DNA of 45,425 nt from Solirubrobacteraceae bacterium (GTDB taxonomy: Bacteria > Actinomycetota > Thermoleophilia > Solirubrobacterales > Solirubrobacteraceae), in NCBI GenBank assembly GCA_017882465.1, contig JADGPN010000002.1, positions 1 to 45,425 on the forward strand, written 5' to 3'. Below are positions 23,244-31,234 of this stretch, one piece after another; position 1 is the stretch's first letter; every line of letters starts with the position of its first letter. The notes under the pieces were generated by a model. It was not told the origin of the DNA and did no database searches. It worked only from the letters and a program-made list of their open reading frames with translations. The translations under genes were made by a program, and so were the position numbers.

Positions 23244-24565
23244 CCGGGCCCGCCGGCGACCTGCGGACCGACGGGCTCGCCGCGCTCGAGTGGGCGGCGA
23301 GCTACCTCGAGCGGGTCGGGGAGCTGCCGGTGCTGGCACAGGTTGCGCCGGGTGAGATCCGGGCGCGGCTGCCGAGCACCGCGCCTGAGGACGGCGAGCC
23401 GTTCGCGGCTGTGCTGCGCGACCTCGACGACGTGCTGCTCGACGGGGTCACTCATTGGCAGCACCCCCGGTACTTCGCGTACTTCGCCACCAGTGCGTCA
23501 GAGCCGGCGATCCTGGCCGAGCTCGTGGCCGCGACGCTCAACTCGGTCGCGATCCTGTGGCGGACGGCACCGGCGGCGACCGAGCTCGAGGGCGTGGTGC
23601 TGGAGTGGGTCGCAGACCTGCTGGGGCTGCCTGCCGGCTGGCACGGCCACATCGAGGACAGCGCATCGACCTCGACCCTGGCGGCGCTGATCGCCGCGCG
23701 CGAGGCCACCGGTCGCGATCTGGTGCTGTGCTCCGAGCAGGCGCACTCGTCGGTCGAGAAGGCCGCGCGGATGCTGAGGATGCGCCTGCACAAGGTGGAG
23801 TGCGACCAGGACTTCCGGCTCCGGCCCGAGGCCCTGCGTGACCTCGACCGGGCGGCGGTCGTGGTGGCGACCGTGGGCACCACGGCGACCACGTCGGTCG
23901 ACCCGGTGCCGGCGATCGCCGACGCCTGCGAGCGCTCCGGCGCCTGGATGCACGTGGACGCGGCCTACGCGGGCTCGGCGATGGTGTGCCCCGAGCATCG
24001 GTGGGCGTTCGCGGGCGTGGAGCGGGCCGATTCGCTGGTCGTCAACGCCCACAAGTGGATGCTCACTCCGATGGACTGCTCGCTGCTGTGGACCAGCCGG
24101 CCCAAGCAGCTCCGGGACGCCTTCAGCCTGATCCCGGAGTACCTGCGCACCCCGGACGCCGAGGACGCGCTGTCGCTGAGCGAGTACGGGCCGGCGCTGG
24201 GCCGGCGCTTTCGCGCGCTCAAGCTGTGGGCGGTGCTCCGCTGCCACGGCCGCTCGGGACTGCAGGCGCACATCCGCTCCGGGATCGAGCTGGCGTCGCT
24301 GTTCGAGGGCTGGATCCGCGACCAGGCGGGGTGGAAGCTGTGCGCCCCGCGAACGTTCTCGGTGGTCTGCTTCCGGCTCGAGGGATCCGACCAGCGCAGC
24401 CGCAGGCTGCTGGAGCGCGTCAACGCAGGCGGCGAGATCTTCATCTCTCACGCGGTGCTGAACGGCCGCTACGTGCTCCGGCTCGCGGTCGGCCAGATGC
24501 GCACCACCGAGGCCGATGTGCAGATCGCGTGGGACGTGCTCAAGCGCGAGGCCGCGCAGCTCTGA
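23240..24565 (+). CDS. PLP-dependent group II decarboxylase
   Basis: A 441-residue fold-type I PLP enzyme of the aromatic-L-amino-acid/glutamate decarboxylase group. It has THWQHPRYFAYFATSASEP near the N-terminus, IEDSASTSTLAALIAAREA (phosphate-binding region), CSEQAHSSVEKAARML with the ring-stacking His, HVDAAYAGSAMVCPEHRW with the pyridine-N Asp, and NAHKWMLTPMDCSLLW with the Schiff-base Lys. It probably decarboxylates an aromatic amino acid to an amine. GTG at 23240 overlaps the SDR stop, so the product is made from the same operon. The amine product does not fit lipid catabolism in an obvious way. Confidence 0.92.
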   Translation: MTGPAGDLRTDGLAALEWAASYLERVGELPVLAQVAPGEIRARLPSTAPEDGEPFAAVLRDLDDVLLDGVTHWQHPRYFAYFATSASEPAILAELVAATLNSVAILWRTAPAATELEGVVLEWVADLLGLPAGWHGHIEDSASTSTLAALIAAREATGRDLVLCSEQAHSSVEKAARMLRMRLHKVECDQDFRLRPEALRDLDRAAVVVATVGTTATTSVDPVPAIADACERSGAWMHVDAAYAGSAMVCPEHRWAFAGVERADSLVVNAHKWMLTPMDCSLLWTSRPKQLRDAFSLIPEYLRTPDAEDALSLSEYGPALGRRFRALKLWAVLRCHGRSGLQAHIRSGIELASLFEGWIRDQAGWKLCAPRTFSVVCFRLEGSDQRSRRLLERVNAGGEIFISHAVLNGRYVLRLAVGQMRTTEADVQIAWDVLKREAAQL

Positions 24566-24577
24566 GGGGGCGCCGGG

Positions 24578-24602
24578 GGTGGGCCCGTCGCGTCGGCCCA
24601 TC
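24578..24602. terminator. Hairpin between convergent genes
   Basis: GGTGGGCC (24578-24585) pairs with GGCCCATC (24595-24602), an 8-bp stem with one G-T wobble and a 9-base loop. It sits exactly between the decarboxylase stop (24565) and the mannosyltransferase stop (24609). Confidence 0.5.
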
Positions 24603-24608
24603 GCCCAC

Positions 24609-25976
24609 TCAGGGCAGTGGCATGAACGGGTACATGAGCACCACGGCGACGGCCACGGCGGCGATCCACAGGCCGACCAGCCACCGCGGCGCTCTGGGAT
24701 GGGCGACCAGCCGCGCCACCGCGATGTAGATGCCGGGCATCACGATCACCATGTAGTAGAGGTAGCTCGTGCGCTGCCCGATCAGGCTCGCGAGCTCGAA
24801 GGGCAGGAACGTGCCCCGCACCCAGGCCAGGGCCACGCGCCCGGAGATGTCCGCGCCGCCGGCTTGGCCGCCGGCGCCATGGCCGTCGGCGTCGGCGCCG
24901 GCGCCGGCGCGGCGCAGGCTCCAGGCGGCCAGGGCGAGTCCCGGCAGCGCCAGCAGCAGGATCGGCGGGCTGATCGCTCCCAGGAAGTGCGCCTCGGGGT
25001 GGATGCGCTCGAGTCCCGGCGCCGGGTGGCCGGGCACGATGTTGAGGTACACGATCGCCTTGTAGTCTCCGAACCACTGCCACGGATAGGAGGCGATTCC
25101 GCGCGGACCGTGGCGGCTGACCTGGGCTCCGGCGAAGGCGAGCATGTGGCTCACGTGCGCGAACGGGCCGCCGCCGACCCTGGCGCTCTTGGTCGGGTCA
25201 TACGGAGGGGCGATCCGATCGAGCAGCGCCAGCAGCCCCGCGAACACGCCCGCCGCCGTGACCGCGCAGGAGCCGAACCGAAGCAGGTGGGGGCCGACGG
25301 CGGCGCTGTCTCCGGCGGTCCCGGGCGGGGGCTGGGTCTCCGCCTCGAGGCCGCCCGCGCGGCGCCGCGCGCGACGCGCCATCCACAGGCGTGCCGCCTC
25401 GATGCCGGCGAGCACCAGCAGCAGGTCGGGGGCCACGAGCTTGACGCAGGAGCCGACTCCGAGCAGCGTCCCGGCGACGATCGGGTGGCCGCGCAGATAT
25501 GCCACGGCGGCCCACAGCATCAGCGCCAGCACATAGATGTCCAGCGTCCCGATCCGCCCGTGAACGAGCAGCAGGTTGTCGGCGGCCATCAGCGTCGCCG
25601 CCCCGAGCGCCAGCCACCGGCCGCCGCCGGCGGCGCGCACGAGCGCGAACAACCCCAGGATCGCCAGCGACCCGGCGATCAGGCTCCCGAGCCGCCACGC
25701 CAGCGGCCGGTCGCCGAACAGCTCGATCGACCCGGCGATGACCAGCTTGGCCAGCTGCGGGTGCTCAGCGTTGGGGTCCAGGCCAGCGGGCGCGCTGGAG
25801 TACGGCATGTCGGCCGGGACGGGCACGCCGGCGATCCTCCGCGCCGCATTGACGTAGTACACCTCGTCGAAGACGAGCTTGTGGTCGGAGGCCGAGCGGC
25901 ACGGGTCGTGGCAGGGGTCGCCGAGGAAGGCGAAGCGCGCCGCCAGCGAGAGCAGCGACACGATCGCCAGCAGCAC
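24609..25976 (-). CDS. GT39-type protein mannosyltransferase-like membrane protein
   Basis: A 455-residue polytopic protein with about ten hydrophobic spans. The first periplasmic loop has the Asp-Glu pair (residues 37-38, in VFDEVYYVNAARR) that is essential in dolichyl-phosphate-mannose:protein mannosyltransferases, followed by EHPQLAKLVIAGSIELFGDRPLAWRLGS and MAADNLLLVHGRIGTLDIYV. Actinobacterial homologues transfer mannose from polyprenyl phosphate to secreted proteins. The C-terminal four-span region is present. The start GTG 25976 leaves almost no cytosolic N-terminus. A leaderless start at 26059 lies upstream in another frame, so the true N-terminus is uncertain. Confidence 0.85.
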   Translation of the reverse strand: MLLAIVSLLSLAARFAFLGDPCHDPCRSASDHKLVFDEVYYVNAARRIAGVPVPADMPYSSAPAGLDPNAEHPQLAKLVIAGSIELFGDRPLAWRLGSLIAGSLAILGLFALVRAAGGGRWLALGAATLMAADNLLLVHGRIGTLDIYVLALMLWAAVAYLRGHPIVAGTLLGVGSCVKLVAPDLLLVLAGIEAARLWMARRARRRAGGLEAETQPPPGTAGDSAAVGPHLLRFGSCAVTAAGVFAGLLALLDRIAPPYDPTKSARVGGGPFAHVSHMLAFAGAQVSRHGPRGIASYPWQWFGDYKAIVYLNIVPGHPAPGLERIHPEAHFLGAISPPILLLALPGLALAAWSLRRAGAGADADGHGAGGQAGGADISGRVALAWVRGTFLPFELASLIGQRTSYLYYMVIVMPGIYIAVARLVAHPRAPRWLVGLWIAAVAVAVVLMYPFMPLP

Positions 25977-26005
25977 CAGCGGTCCCGGCCGGCCCCTCAG
26001 CGTCG

Positions 26006-26059
26006 TCAGACCTCGCCGTCGCGGCAGTGCAGGGCAGCGCTGAGCCGGGTGATCGCCAC
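26006..26059 (-). other. Leaderless 17-codon ORF before the mannosyltransferase
   Basis: GTG at 26059 is six bases after TATAGT and opens a 17-codon frame (AITRLSAALHCRDGEV) ending in TGA at 26006-26008. The mannosyltransferase frame is offset by two bases. It is either a leader peptide or the displaced beginning of the membrane protein, whose own frame just upstream of 25976 reads LPRRRGLTTLRGRPGPL, a plausible cytosolic N-terminus. Confidence 0.35.
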
Positions 26060-26071
26060 CGCGCGACTATA
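26060..26071 (-). promoter_or_regulatory. Leaderless promoter (-10 TATAGT)
   Basis: On the minus strand TATAGT (26071-26066) is followed by six bases and then GTG at 26059. This is the best leaderless context in the intergenic region and indicates that transcription toward the mannosyltransferase starts here. Confidence 0.5.
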
Positions 26072-26117
26072 TGCGCGCCGCCGGTGACAAGTCGGCTGGT
26101 CCGAGCCGGATTTCCGC

Positions 26118-26137
26118 TCTTACGCAGTTCTTATGGT
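26118..26137 (+). promoter_or_regulatory. Promoter of second two-component operon
   Basis: TCTTAC (26118-26123) and TCTTAT (26129-26134) are direct repeats with exactly 11-bp period. A -10-like TATGGT at 26132-26137 overlaps the second copy and lies nine bases before the ATG at 26147. Autoregulation by the downstream response regulator is likely. Confidence 0.4.
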
Positions 26138-26146
26138 GGCCTCGTC

Positions 26147-26815
26147 ATGCTGGCAAGGGTGCGTGTATTGGTTGCCGAAGACGAGCAGCGACTCGCTGAC
26201 GCGATCGCGCGCGGCCTTCGCCGAGAGGGGATGGCGGTTGACGTCGCACCCGATGGATCGGATGCCCTGATCAAGGCTCGAGTGGTCCGCTACGACGTTG
26301 TGGTGCTGGATCGCGACCTGCCGGGGATCCACGGCGATGAGGTCTGCCGAGCCGTGCGCGGTGAGCGCCCGGAGACGGGGATCCTGATGCTGACCGCCGC
26401 CGGGGCGCTCGAGGATCTGGTGGAGGGCCTGTCGCTCGGCGCCGACGACTACCTGCCCAAGCCGTTCCGGTTCGCGGAGCTGGTGGCCCGGATCCACGCC
26501 CTGGCGCGCCGGGCAGCACCGAGCCGGCCGCCGGTGCTGGCCCATGCCGACATCGTGCTCGACCCGGCTCGCCGCCACGTCGAGCGGGGCGGCCACACGC
26601 TCGAGCTGGCGCGCAAGGAGTTCGCGGTGCTGGAGGCGCTGATGTCCGCAGAGGGCGCCACCGTTTCGGCCGAGGAGCTGCTCGAGCGGGTGTGGGACGA
26701 GCAGATCGATCCGTTCACCAACGTCGTCCGGATGACGATCATGACGTTGCGGCGTAAGCTGGGAGACCCTGCGGTCGTCGAGACCGTGATCGGAGTCGGG
26801 TACAGGTTGGCGTGA
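26147..26815 (+). CDS. OmpR-family response regulator
   Basis: 222 residues. The receiver domain has AEDEQRLADAI, phosphoacceptor Asp55 in VVLDRDLPG, LTAAG (switch Thr) and the conserved Lys in DDYLPKPF. The winged-helix domain has LELARKEFAVLEALM and TNVVRMTIMTLRRKLGDP. ATG 26147 is chosen because the receiver start motif follows directly and a -10 box lies just upstream. It shares one base with the kinase start (TGATG at 26813-26817). With the kinase it probably controls the lipoprotein/MacB-like genes that follow. Confidence 0.94.
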   Translation: MLARVRVLVAEDEQRLADAIARGLRREGMAVDVAPDGSDALIKARVVRYDVVVLDRDLPGIHGDEVCRAVRGERPETGILMLTAAGALEDLVEGLSLGADDYLPKPFRFAELVARIHALARRAAPSRPPVLAHADIVLDPARRHVERGGHTLELARKEFAVLEALMSAEGATVSAEELLERVWDEQIDPFTNVVRMTIMTLRRKLGDPAVVETVIGVGYRLA

Positions 26816-28101
26816 TGGCTTTTCCAGGGTCGAAGAGGTCTCGAACACGCAGGCCGCCCGCTTCCCGTCGGCCGCAGGTGAACGTGGCGAGTCCCGCGCC
26901 CACGATCCGGCTGCGCCTCACCGCGACCTACGGAATCGTGTTCCTGATCACGGGAGCGGTCCTGCTGACGATCGGCTACGCACTGGTGCGCCACAACGTC
27001 AGCTCGCCGGGCCGCTTCCGCGCCGAGCTCAGGCGGCTCGGCCTGGCCCCGCCCTCCGGCGCACCGTTCTTCGGCCGCACGCTGGGGTTCACCCCCGGCG
27101 CTCCGGAGACCAGCGTCGCCGAGGCCGTCCGCGCGCAGTTGCTGAGCGACGCGCTGCACCGGCTCGTGGTCGAGTACCTGTTCGCGCTTGGGGTGATGAC
27201 GATGATCTCGGTGGGGGCGGGCTGGCTGCTGGCGGGGCGGGCACTGCGCCCGCTGCGCGACATCACCGCCACCGCACGCCGGGTCTCGGGACAGAACCTG
27301 GGCGAGCGGATCGCCCTGACCGGCCCGGCCGACGAGCTCAAGGAGCTGGCCGACACCTTCGACGGCATGCTCGGACGGCTCGACTCGGCCTTCGCCAGCC
27401 AGCGGCATTTCGTCGCCAACGCGTCGCACGAGCTGCGCACGCCGCTGGCGATCATGCGCACCGAGGTTGACGTGGCGCTGGCCGACCCGGGCGCGAGCAC
27501 CGATGATCTGAGAGCCATGGGCGGGGCGGTGCGCGAGACGGTCGACCGCTGCGAGCGGCTGATTGAGTCGCTGCTCACGCTGGCCCGCAGCGAGGGCGCC
27601 GTCGGCCGCGGTGAGCGCGTCGACCTGTCCGTGCTGGCGGGGGATTGCGTCACCGACATGCGCGCGCGAGCGCAGGCCGCCGAGGTGGACCTGAGGGCCG
27701 ACCTGGCGCCGGCTCCGACGATCGGCGACGAGCGCCTGTTCGAGCGCCTGATCGCCAATCTGCTCGACAACGGGATTCGCTACAACGAGCGGCACGGGTT
27801 CCTGGTCATCCACACCCGGGCGGAGCGCGGTCGCGTCCGCCTGACGGTGGCCAACGGCGGTCCGCCGATCGATCCCGACGAGGCGGTCAAGCTGCTGGAG
27901 CCCTTCCGGCGGCTCGACCGGTCGGTTGGCGGGTTCGGACTCGGGCTCTCGATCGTGCGCTCCGTGGCCGAGGCCAGCGGCGGCCACGCCGAGATCAAGG
28001 CCCGCCGCGCCGGCGGCCTGGAGGTGGTCGTGGATCTGCCGGCTGCTGTGTTGTCATCTCGTGAAGCCGGGCGCGCCGCCGCGGCGCTTACGAAGAGCTG
28101 A
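26815..28101 (+). CDS. Sensor histidine kinase
   Basis: A 428-residue kinase. TM1 is at about residues 35-60, an extracytoplasmic loop of about 60 residues follows, and TM2 is at about 120-145. HAMP comes next, then the H-box FVANASHELRTPLAIMRTE with His205, the N-box IANLLDNGIRYNER, and GGFGLGLSIVRSVAEASGG. The motif RTPLAIMRTEVDVAL is typical of the actinobacterial kinases that pair with MacB-like export operons. It is coupled to the response regulator by TGATG; a GTG one codon earlier is possible. The input signal is probably an envelope compound, inferred only from the neighbours. Confidence 0.94.
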   Translation: MAFPGSKRSRTRRPPASRRPQVNVASPAPTIRLRLTATYGIVFLITGAVLLTIGYALVRHNVSSPGRFRAELRRLGLAPPSGAPFFGRTLGFTPGAPETSVAEAVRAQLLSDALHRLVVEYLFALGVMTMISVGAGWLLAGRALRPLRDITATARRVSGQNLGERIALTGPADELKELADTFDGMLGRLDSAFASQRHFVANASHELRTPLAIMRTEVDVALADPGASTDDLRAMGGAVRETVDRCERLIESLLTLARSEGAVGRGERVDLSVLAGDCVTDMRARAQAAEVDLRADLAPAPTIGDERLFERLIANLLDNGIRYNERHGFLVIHTRAERGRVRLTVANGGPPIDPDEAVKLLEPFRRLDRSVGGFGLGLSIVRSVAEASGGHAEIKARRAGGLEVVVDLPAAVLSSREAGRAAAALTKS

Positions 28102-28111
28102 CATCCGGACC

Positions 28112-28130
28112 GCTACAACTCGGCTACTTT
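28112..28130 (+). promoter_or_regulatory. Direct repeat and -10 before lipoprotein operon
   Basis: GCTAC occurs at 28112-28116 (within CGCTAC) and again at 28123-28127 (within GGCTAC), 11 bases apart, and TACTTT at 28125-28130 can serve as -10. The spacing matches an OmpR-type site. The ribosome site AGGAG lies before the ATG at 28154. Confidence 0.35.
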
Positions 28131-28153
28131 CCCCTGTCTAGGAGTCACGCCCG

Positions 28154-28735
28154 ATGTCGTATATCGCCCATCGTCTTCTTGGTGCTCGCGCGCTCACAAC
28201 CATCCTGATCGCGGTTGGACTCGCGCTCGGGATCGCCGCCTGCGGATCCTCATCGGGGGCGTCCGCGACCACGGGCAGTGCCACCGGAGCCCAGTTCACG
28301 GCACGCCTGAACTTCGCCAAGTGCATGCGCACCCACGGCGTCAACGTGCCCGACCCATCCTCGAGTGGCGGGCCGGCGGGCGGCGGCGGCTTCTTCCGCG
28401 TGCTGCGCAACTATCCGCAGGCTCAGCGCACCGCTGCCCTGCAGGCCTGCCAGACGTATCTGCGCCAATCGTTCCCGACCCTGAGCCCCGCACAGCTGCA
28501 GCAGTTCCGCCAGCAGGCGGTGAAGTACGCCGAGTGCATGCGCAAGCACGGGGTCGACATCCCCGATCCGACGTTCAACGGTCCCGGCCCCGGCGGCTTC
28601 GGGCTCGGGCGAACGCTGCGCTCGATCGATCGCAACAGCCCGGCCTTCATTGCCGCCAACACGGCCTGCGGCAGCCTGCGGCCGAGGGTCGGCCGCGGTG
28701 GCGCTGGCGGTGGCGCCGGAGGGCCGGGTGCTTGA
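28154..28735 (+). CDS. Lipoprotein with two CMRxHGV..PDP repeats
   Basis: A 193-residue lipoprotein. The signal peptide ends in LGIAAC, with lipobox Cys30. The mature part has two matching units: FAKCMRTHGVNVPDP (Cys57) and YAECMRKHGVDIPDP (Cys128), each followed about 40 residues later by another cysteine (Cys99 and one near residue 172). Each unit therefore probably forms a disulfide. A Gly-rich tail ends the protein. This family is frequent in actinobacteria beside peptidoglycan-binding adaptors and MacB-like exporters; its role is unknown. The coding end overlaps the next start by 8 bases. Confidence 0.82.
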   Translation: MSYIAHRLLGARALTTILIAVGLALGIAACGSSSGASATTGSATGAQFTARLNFAKCMRTHGVNVPDPSSSGGPAGGGGFFRVLRNYPQAQRTAALQACQTYLRQSFPTLSPAQLQQFRQQAVKYAECMRKHGVDIPDPTFNGPGPGGFGLGRTLRSIDRNSPAFIAANTACGSLRPRVGRGGAGGGAGGPGA

Positions 28736-30539
28736 GCCCGCGCGCAGCGGCGCGCGCCGCCTGATCGAGGGGTCGCCCCGGCGCCGCGCCGGCGCCGCAA
28801 TCGCCGCGATCGGCGTGGTGGCCCTGGCCATCGGGGTGATCGTCGGCGCCGGCGCCCCGGGCTCGAGCAAGGGGGCGAGCGGCGCATCTTCGAACGGGAG
28901 CGGTGTGGCCACCGTGCAGCGGCGCGACCTCATCGCCACCGACACCGAGCCGGGAACGCTCGGCTACGCGAACCCGCAGCCGGTCTTCAACCGGATCAGC
29001 GGCACGCTCACCTACCTGCCCACCGTGGGGGCCACGATCAAGCCCGGCCAGGCGCTGTACGACGTCGATGGATCGCCGATCGTCCTGATGGACGGCGCGG
29101 TGCCCGCGTTCCGGGCCCTCACCTCGGGCGTGAGCAACGGCCCCGACGTCACCGAGCTGAACCGGAACCTGGTCACGCTGGGGTTCGATCCCAGCCATCA
29201 GATCACCGTCAACGATACCTGGCAGGCAGGCACCACGGCGGCCGTCGAGGCCTGGCAGGCGTCGCTCGGTCAGACCCAGACCGGAACCGTGACCCTGGGG
29301 CAGGTCGTGTTCCTGCCCGGCGTCCGGCGCATCGATTCGGTCACCGGCGTGCTCGGCTCGACGGGCGGTGGAGGTGCCGGTGCGGGTAGCTCGAGCGCGG
29401 GCACAACCACCGGCGCCTCGCTGACCGTGACACCGACCGCGAGCTCCGTCCCGGTGAGCGCATCGGCGCCGGGACAGGCGCGGGCCGAGTACGTGAGCTT
29501 CACCACCACGGCCGCCGCCCCCGCGTCGACACCTGCGACCACGACCACGGCCGCTGCCCGCGCGTCGACACCTGCGACCACGGCCGCGACCACGGTGCCG
29601 CCGCCGGCGATCCACGCCGCCCAGGCGCCCGCGTGCACCGAGCCCGGCACCACGACCGCTGCCACGACGACTCCGGCGACCCCGTGCCCAACCGCTACGA
29701 CCACCACGCCGGCGAGAACCACCACGACGCCGGCGACGCCCACCGGCAAGGGCTCGCCGACCGCGCAACAGCTGCTCGCCCAGCTGGTGGCCGAGCTCAA
29801 GAAGCTCGCCAGCGGGGGCTCGAGGACCGGGACGACCGGGACCTCGGGCAGCACCGGGAGCAGCGGCCGGACGTCCGCCGGGGCGACCGGTGGCGCCAGC
29901 CGCGGCGGAGGCAGCGGAGCAAGTGCGGCGGCGGCGTCAGCCGGATCGGCGTCGGGCGGGGGCGGCTCAGGGGGCGGGTCGTCGTCGAGTGCGGCCGGTA
30001 GCAGCGCCGCCGGGGGGACGGCGACCGAGGTGCTGGACACGACCTCGGCCGACCTCGTGGTGACCGTGCAGCTCGACGCGACCAAGCAGAGCGAGGCCGT
30101 GGTCGGGGAGCCGGTGACCGTTCAGCTCCCCGACGGGAGCACCCAGCCCGGCAAGATCACCGCCGTCAGTCCCGTCGCGCAGTCCACCTCGAGCAGCTCC
30201 TCGAGCACGGCCGCCGCTGGCGGCGGAGGCGGCGCTTCGAGCACCCCTTCGGCCACTGTCCCGGTGACGATCGCGCTGCTCGGGAACCATCACGTCGCCG
30301 GGCTCGACCAGGCTGCCGTGAGCGTGAACTTCCAGCAGCAGGTGGAGCGCGGAGTCCTGTCCGTTCCCGTCACGGCGCTGCTGGCCACGCCCGGCGGTGG
30401 CTACGCGGTTCAGACGGTCAACCAGGCCGGCGTCCACAAGCTGGTGCCGGTCAGTCCGGGCCTGTTCGCCGGGGGCTTCGTCCAGGTCTCGGGCTCGGAT
30501 CTGGTCGAGGGCATGCAGGTGACCGACTCCCAGGGATGA
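28728..30539 (+). CDS. Peptidoglycan-binding membrane-fusion adaptor
   Basis: 603 residues. A single membrane anchor lies at about residues 22-45. A lipoyl/barrel-sandwich hybrid half follows (YANPQPVFNRISGTLTYLPTVGATIKPGQALYDVDGSPI). A peptidoglycan-binding type 1 domain (VTELNRNLVTLGFDPS, TAAVEAWQASLG) comes next. A long low-complexity Thr/Ala/Pro/Ser/Gly stretch occupies about residues 215-430, where HlyD-type adaptors carry a coiled-coil hairpin. The second half of the sandwich and a beta-barrel (VGEPVTVQLPDGSTQPGKITAV, GVLSVPVTALLA) finish the protein. GTG at 28728 is preceded by GGAGGG. It links the MacB-like transporter to the cell wall. Stop overlaps the ATPase start (ATGA). Confidence 0.85.
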   Translation: MLEPARSGARRLIEGSPRRRAGAAIAAIGVVALAIGVIVGAGAPGSSKGASGASSNGSGVATVQRRDLIATDTEPGTLGYANPQPVFNRISGTLTYLPTVGATIKPGQALYDVDGSPIVLMDGAVPAFRALTSGVSNGPDVTELNRNLVTLGFDPSHQITVNDTWQAGTTAAVEAWQASLGQTQTGTVTLGQVVFLPGVRRIDSVTGVLGSTGGGGAGAGSSSAGTTTGASLTVTPTASSVPVSASAPGQARAEYVSFTTTAAAPASTPATTTTAAARASTPATTAATTVPPPAIHAAQAPACTEPGTTTAATTTPATPCPTATTTTPARTTTTPATPTGKGSPTAQQLLAQLVAELKKLASGGSRTGTTGTSGSTGSSGRTSAGATGGASRGGGSGASAAAASAGSASGGGGSGGGSSSSAAGSSAAGGTATEVLDTTSADLVVTVQLDATKQSEAVVGEPVTVQLPDGSTQPGKITAVSPVAQSTSSSSSSTAAAGGGGGASSTPSATVPVTIALLGNHHVAGLDQAAVSVNFQQQVERGVLSVPVTALLATPGGGYAVQTVNQAGVHKLVPVSPGLFAGGFVQVSGSDLVEGMQVTDSQG

Positions 30540-31234
30540 CCGGCGCCGGCATGGCCGACACTGGCGTCGCGCTCCGCCTGACCGATGTCGTCAAGGAGTA
30601 CACCGGCGGAGTGTTCGCGCTGCGCGGCGTGTCGATCGACCTCCGTCGCGGCGAGCAGGTCGCCGTGGTCGGTCCGTCGGGATCGGGCAAGACGACGATG
30701 CTGACCATCCTCGGGACGCTCGAGCGCCCGACGGCGGGTGGGGTCTTCGTCGCCGGGCACGATGCGGTCAAGGCCACCGACCGTGAGCTGGCCGGCGTTC
30801 GCGCGCACGAGATCGGCTTCGTGTTCCAGGGCTTCCACCTGCAGGAGGTGATGACCGCGCTTGACAACGTGGCCACCGGGATGCTCTATACGGGCGCGCC
30901 GGCGCATGAGCGGCGCGAGGCGGCCAAGATCGCGCTCGACCGGGTTGGCCTCGGGCACCGCCTCACGCACCGGCCCGGCGAGCTGTCGGGAGGCGAGCGT
31001 CAGCGGGTGGCGATCGCTCGGGCGCTGATCAAAGGGCCGAGCATCGTGCTCGCCGACGAGCCGACCGGCAACCTGGACTCGAAGTCGGGAGCCGGCGTGC
31101 TGGACCTGCTTCATGGCCTCGCCGCCGAGGGAGCCACCCTGGGCCTGATCACCCACGACTCGAACGTGGCCGAGTCGTTCCCGCGCCGAATCCAGATGCG
31201 CGACGGGGAGATCGTGGCGGACGAGCGGCAGTGA
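30536..31234 (+). CDS. MacB/LolD-type ABC ATPase
   Basis: A 232-residue ATPase. Walker A GPSGSGKTT, Q-loop in GFVFQGFHL, signature LSGGERQRVAIARAL, Walker B VLADEPTGNLDSKSG and His in ITHDSNVAE are all intact. This is the mechanotransmission type that works with FtsX-like permeases. ATG at 30536 overlaps the adaptor stop; an internal ATG at 30551 is also possible. GTGA overlap with the permease at 31231 indicates stoichiometric production. Confidence 0.95.
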   Translation: MTGAGMADTGVALRLTDVVKEYTGGVFALRGVSIDLRRGEQVAVVGPSGSGKTTMLTILGTLERPTAGGVFVAGHDAVKATDRELAGVRAHEIGFVFQGFHLQEVMTALDNVATGMLYTGAPAHERREAAKIALDRVGLGHRLTHRPGELSGGERQRVAIARALIKGPSIVLADEPTGNLDSKSGAGVLDLLHGLAAEGATLGLITHDSNVAESFPRRIQMRDGEIVADERQ

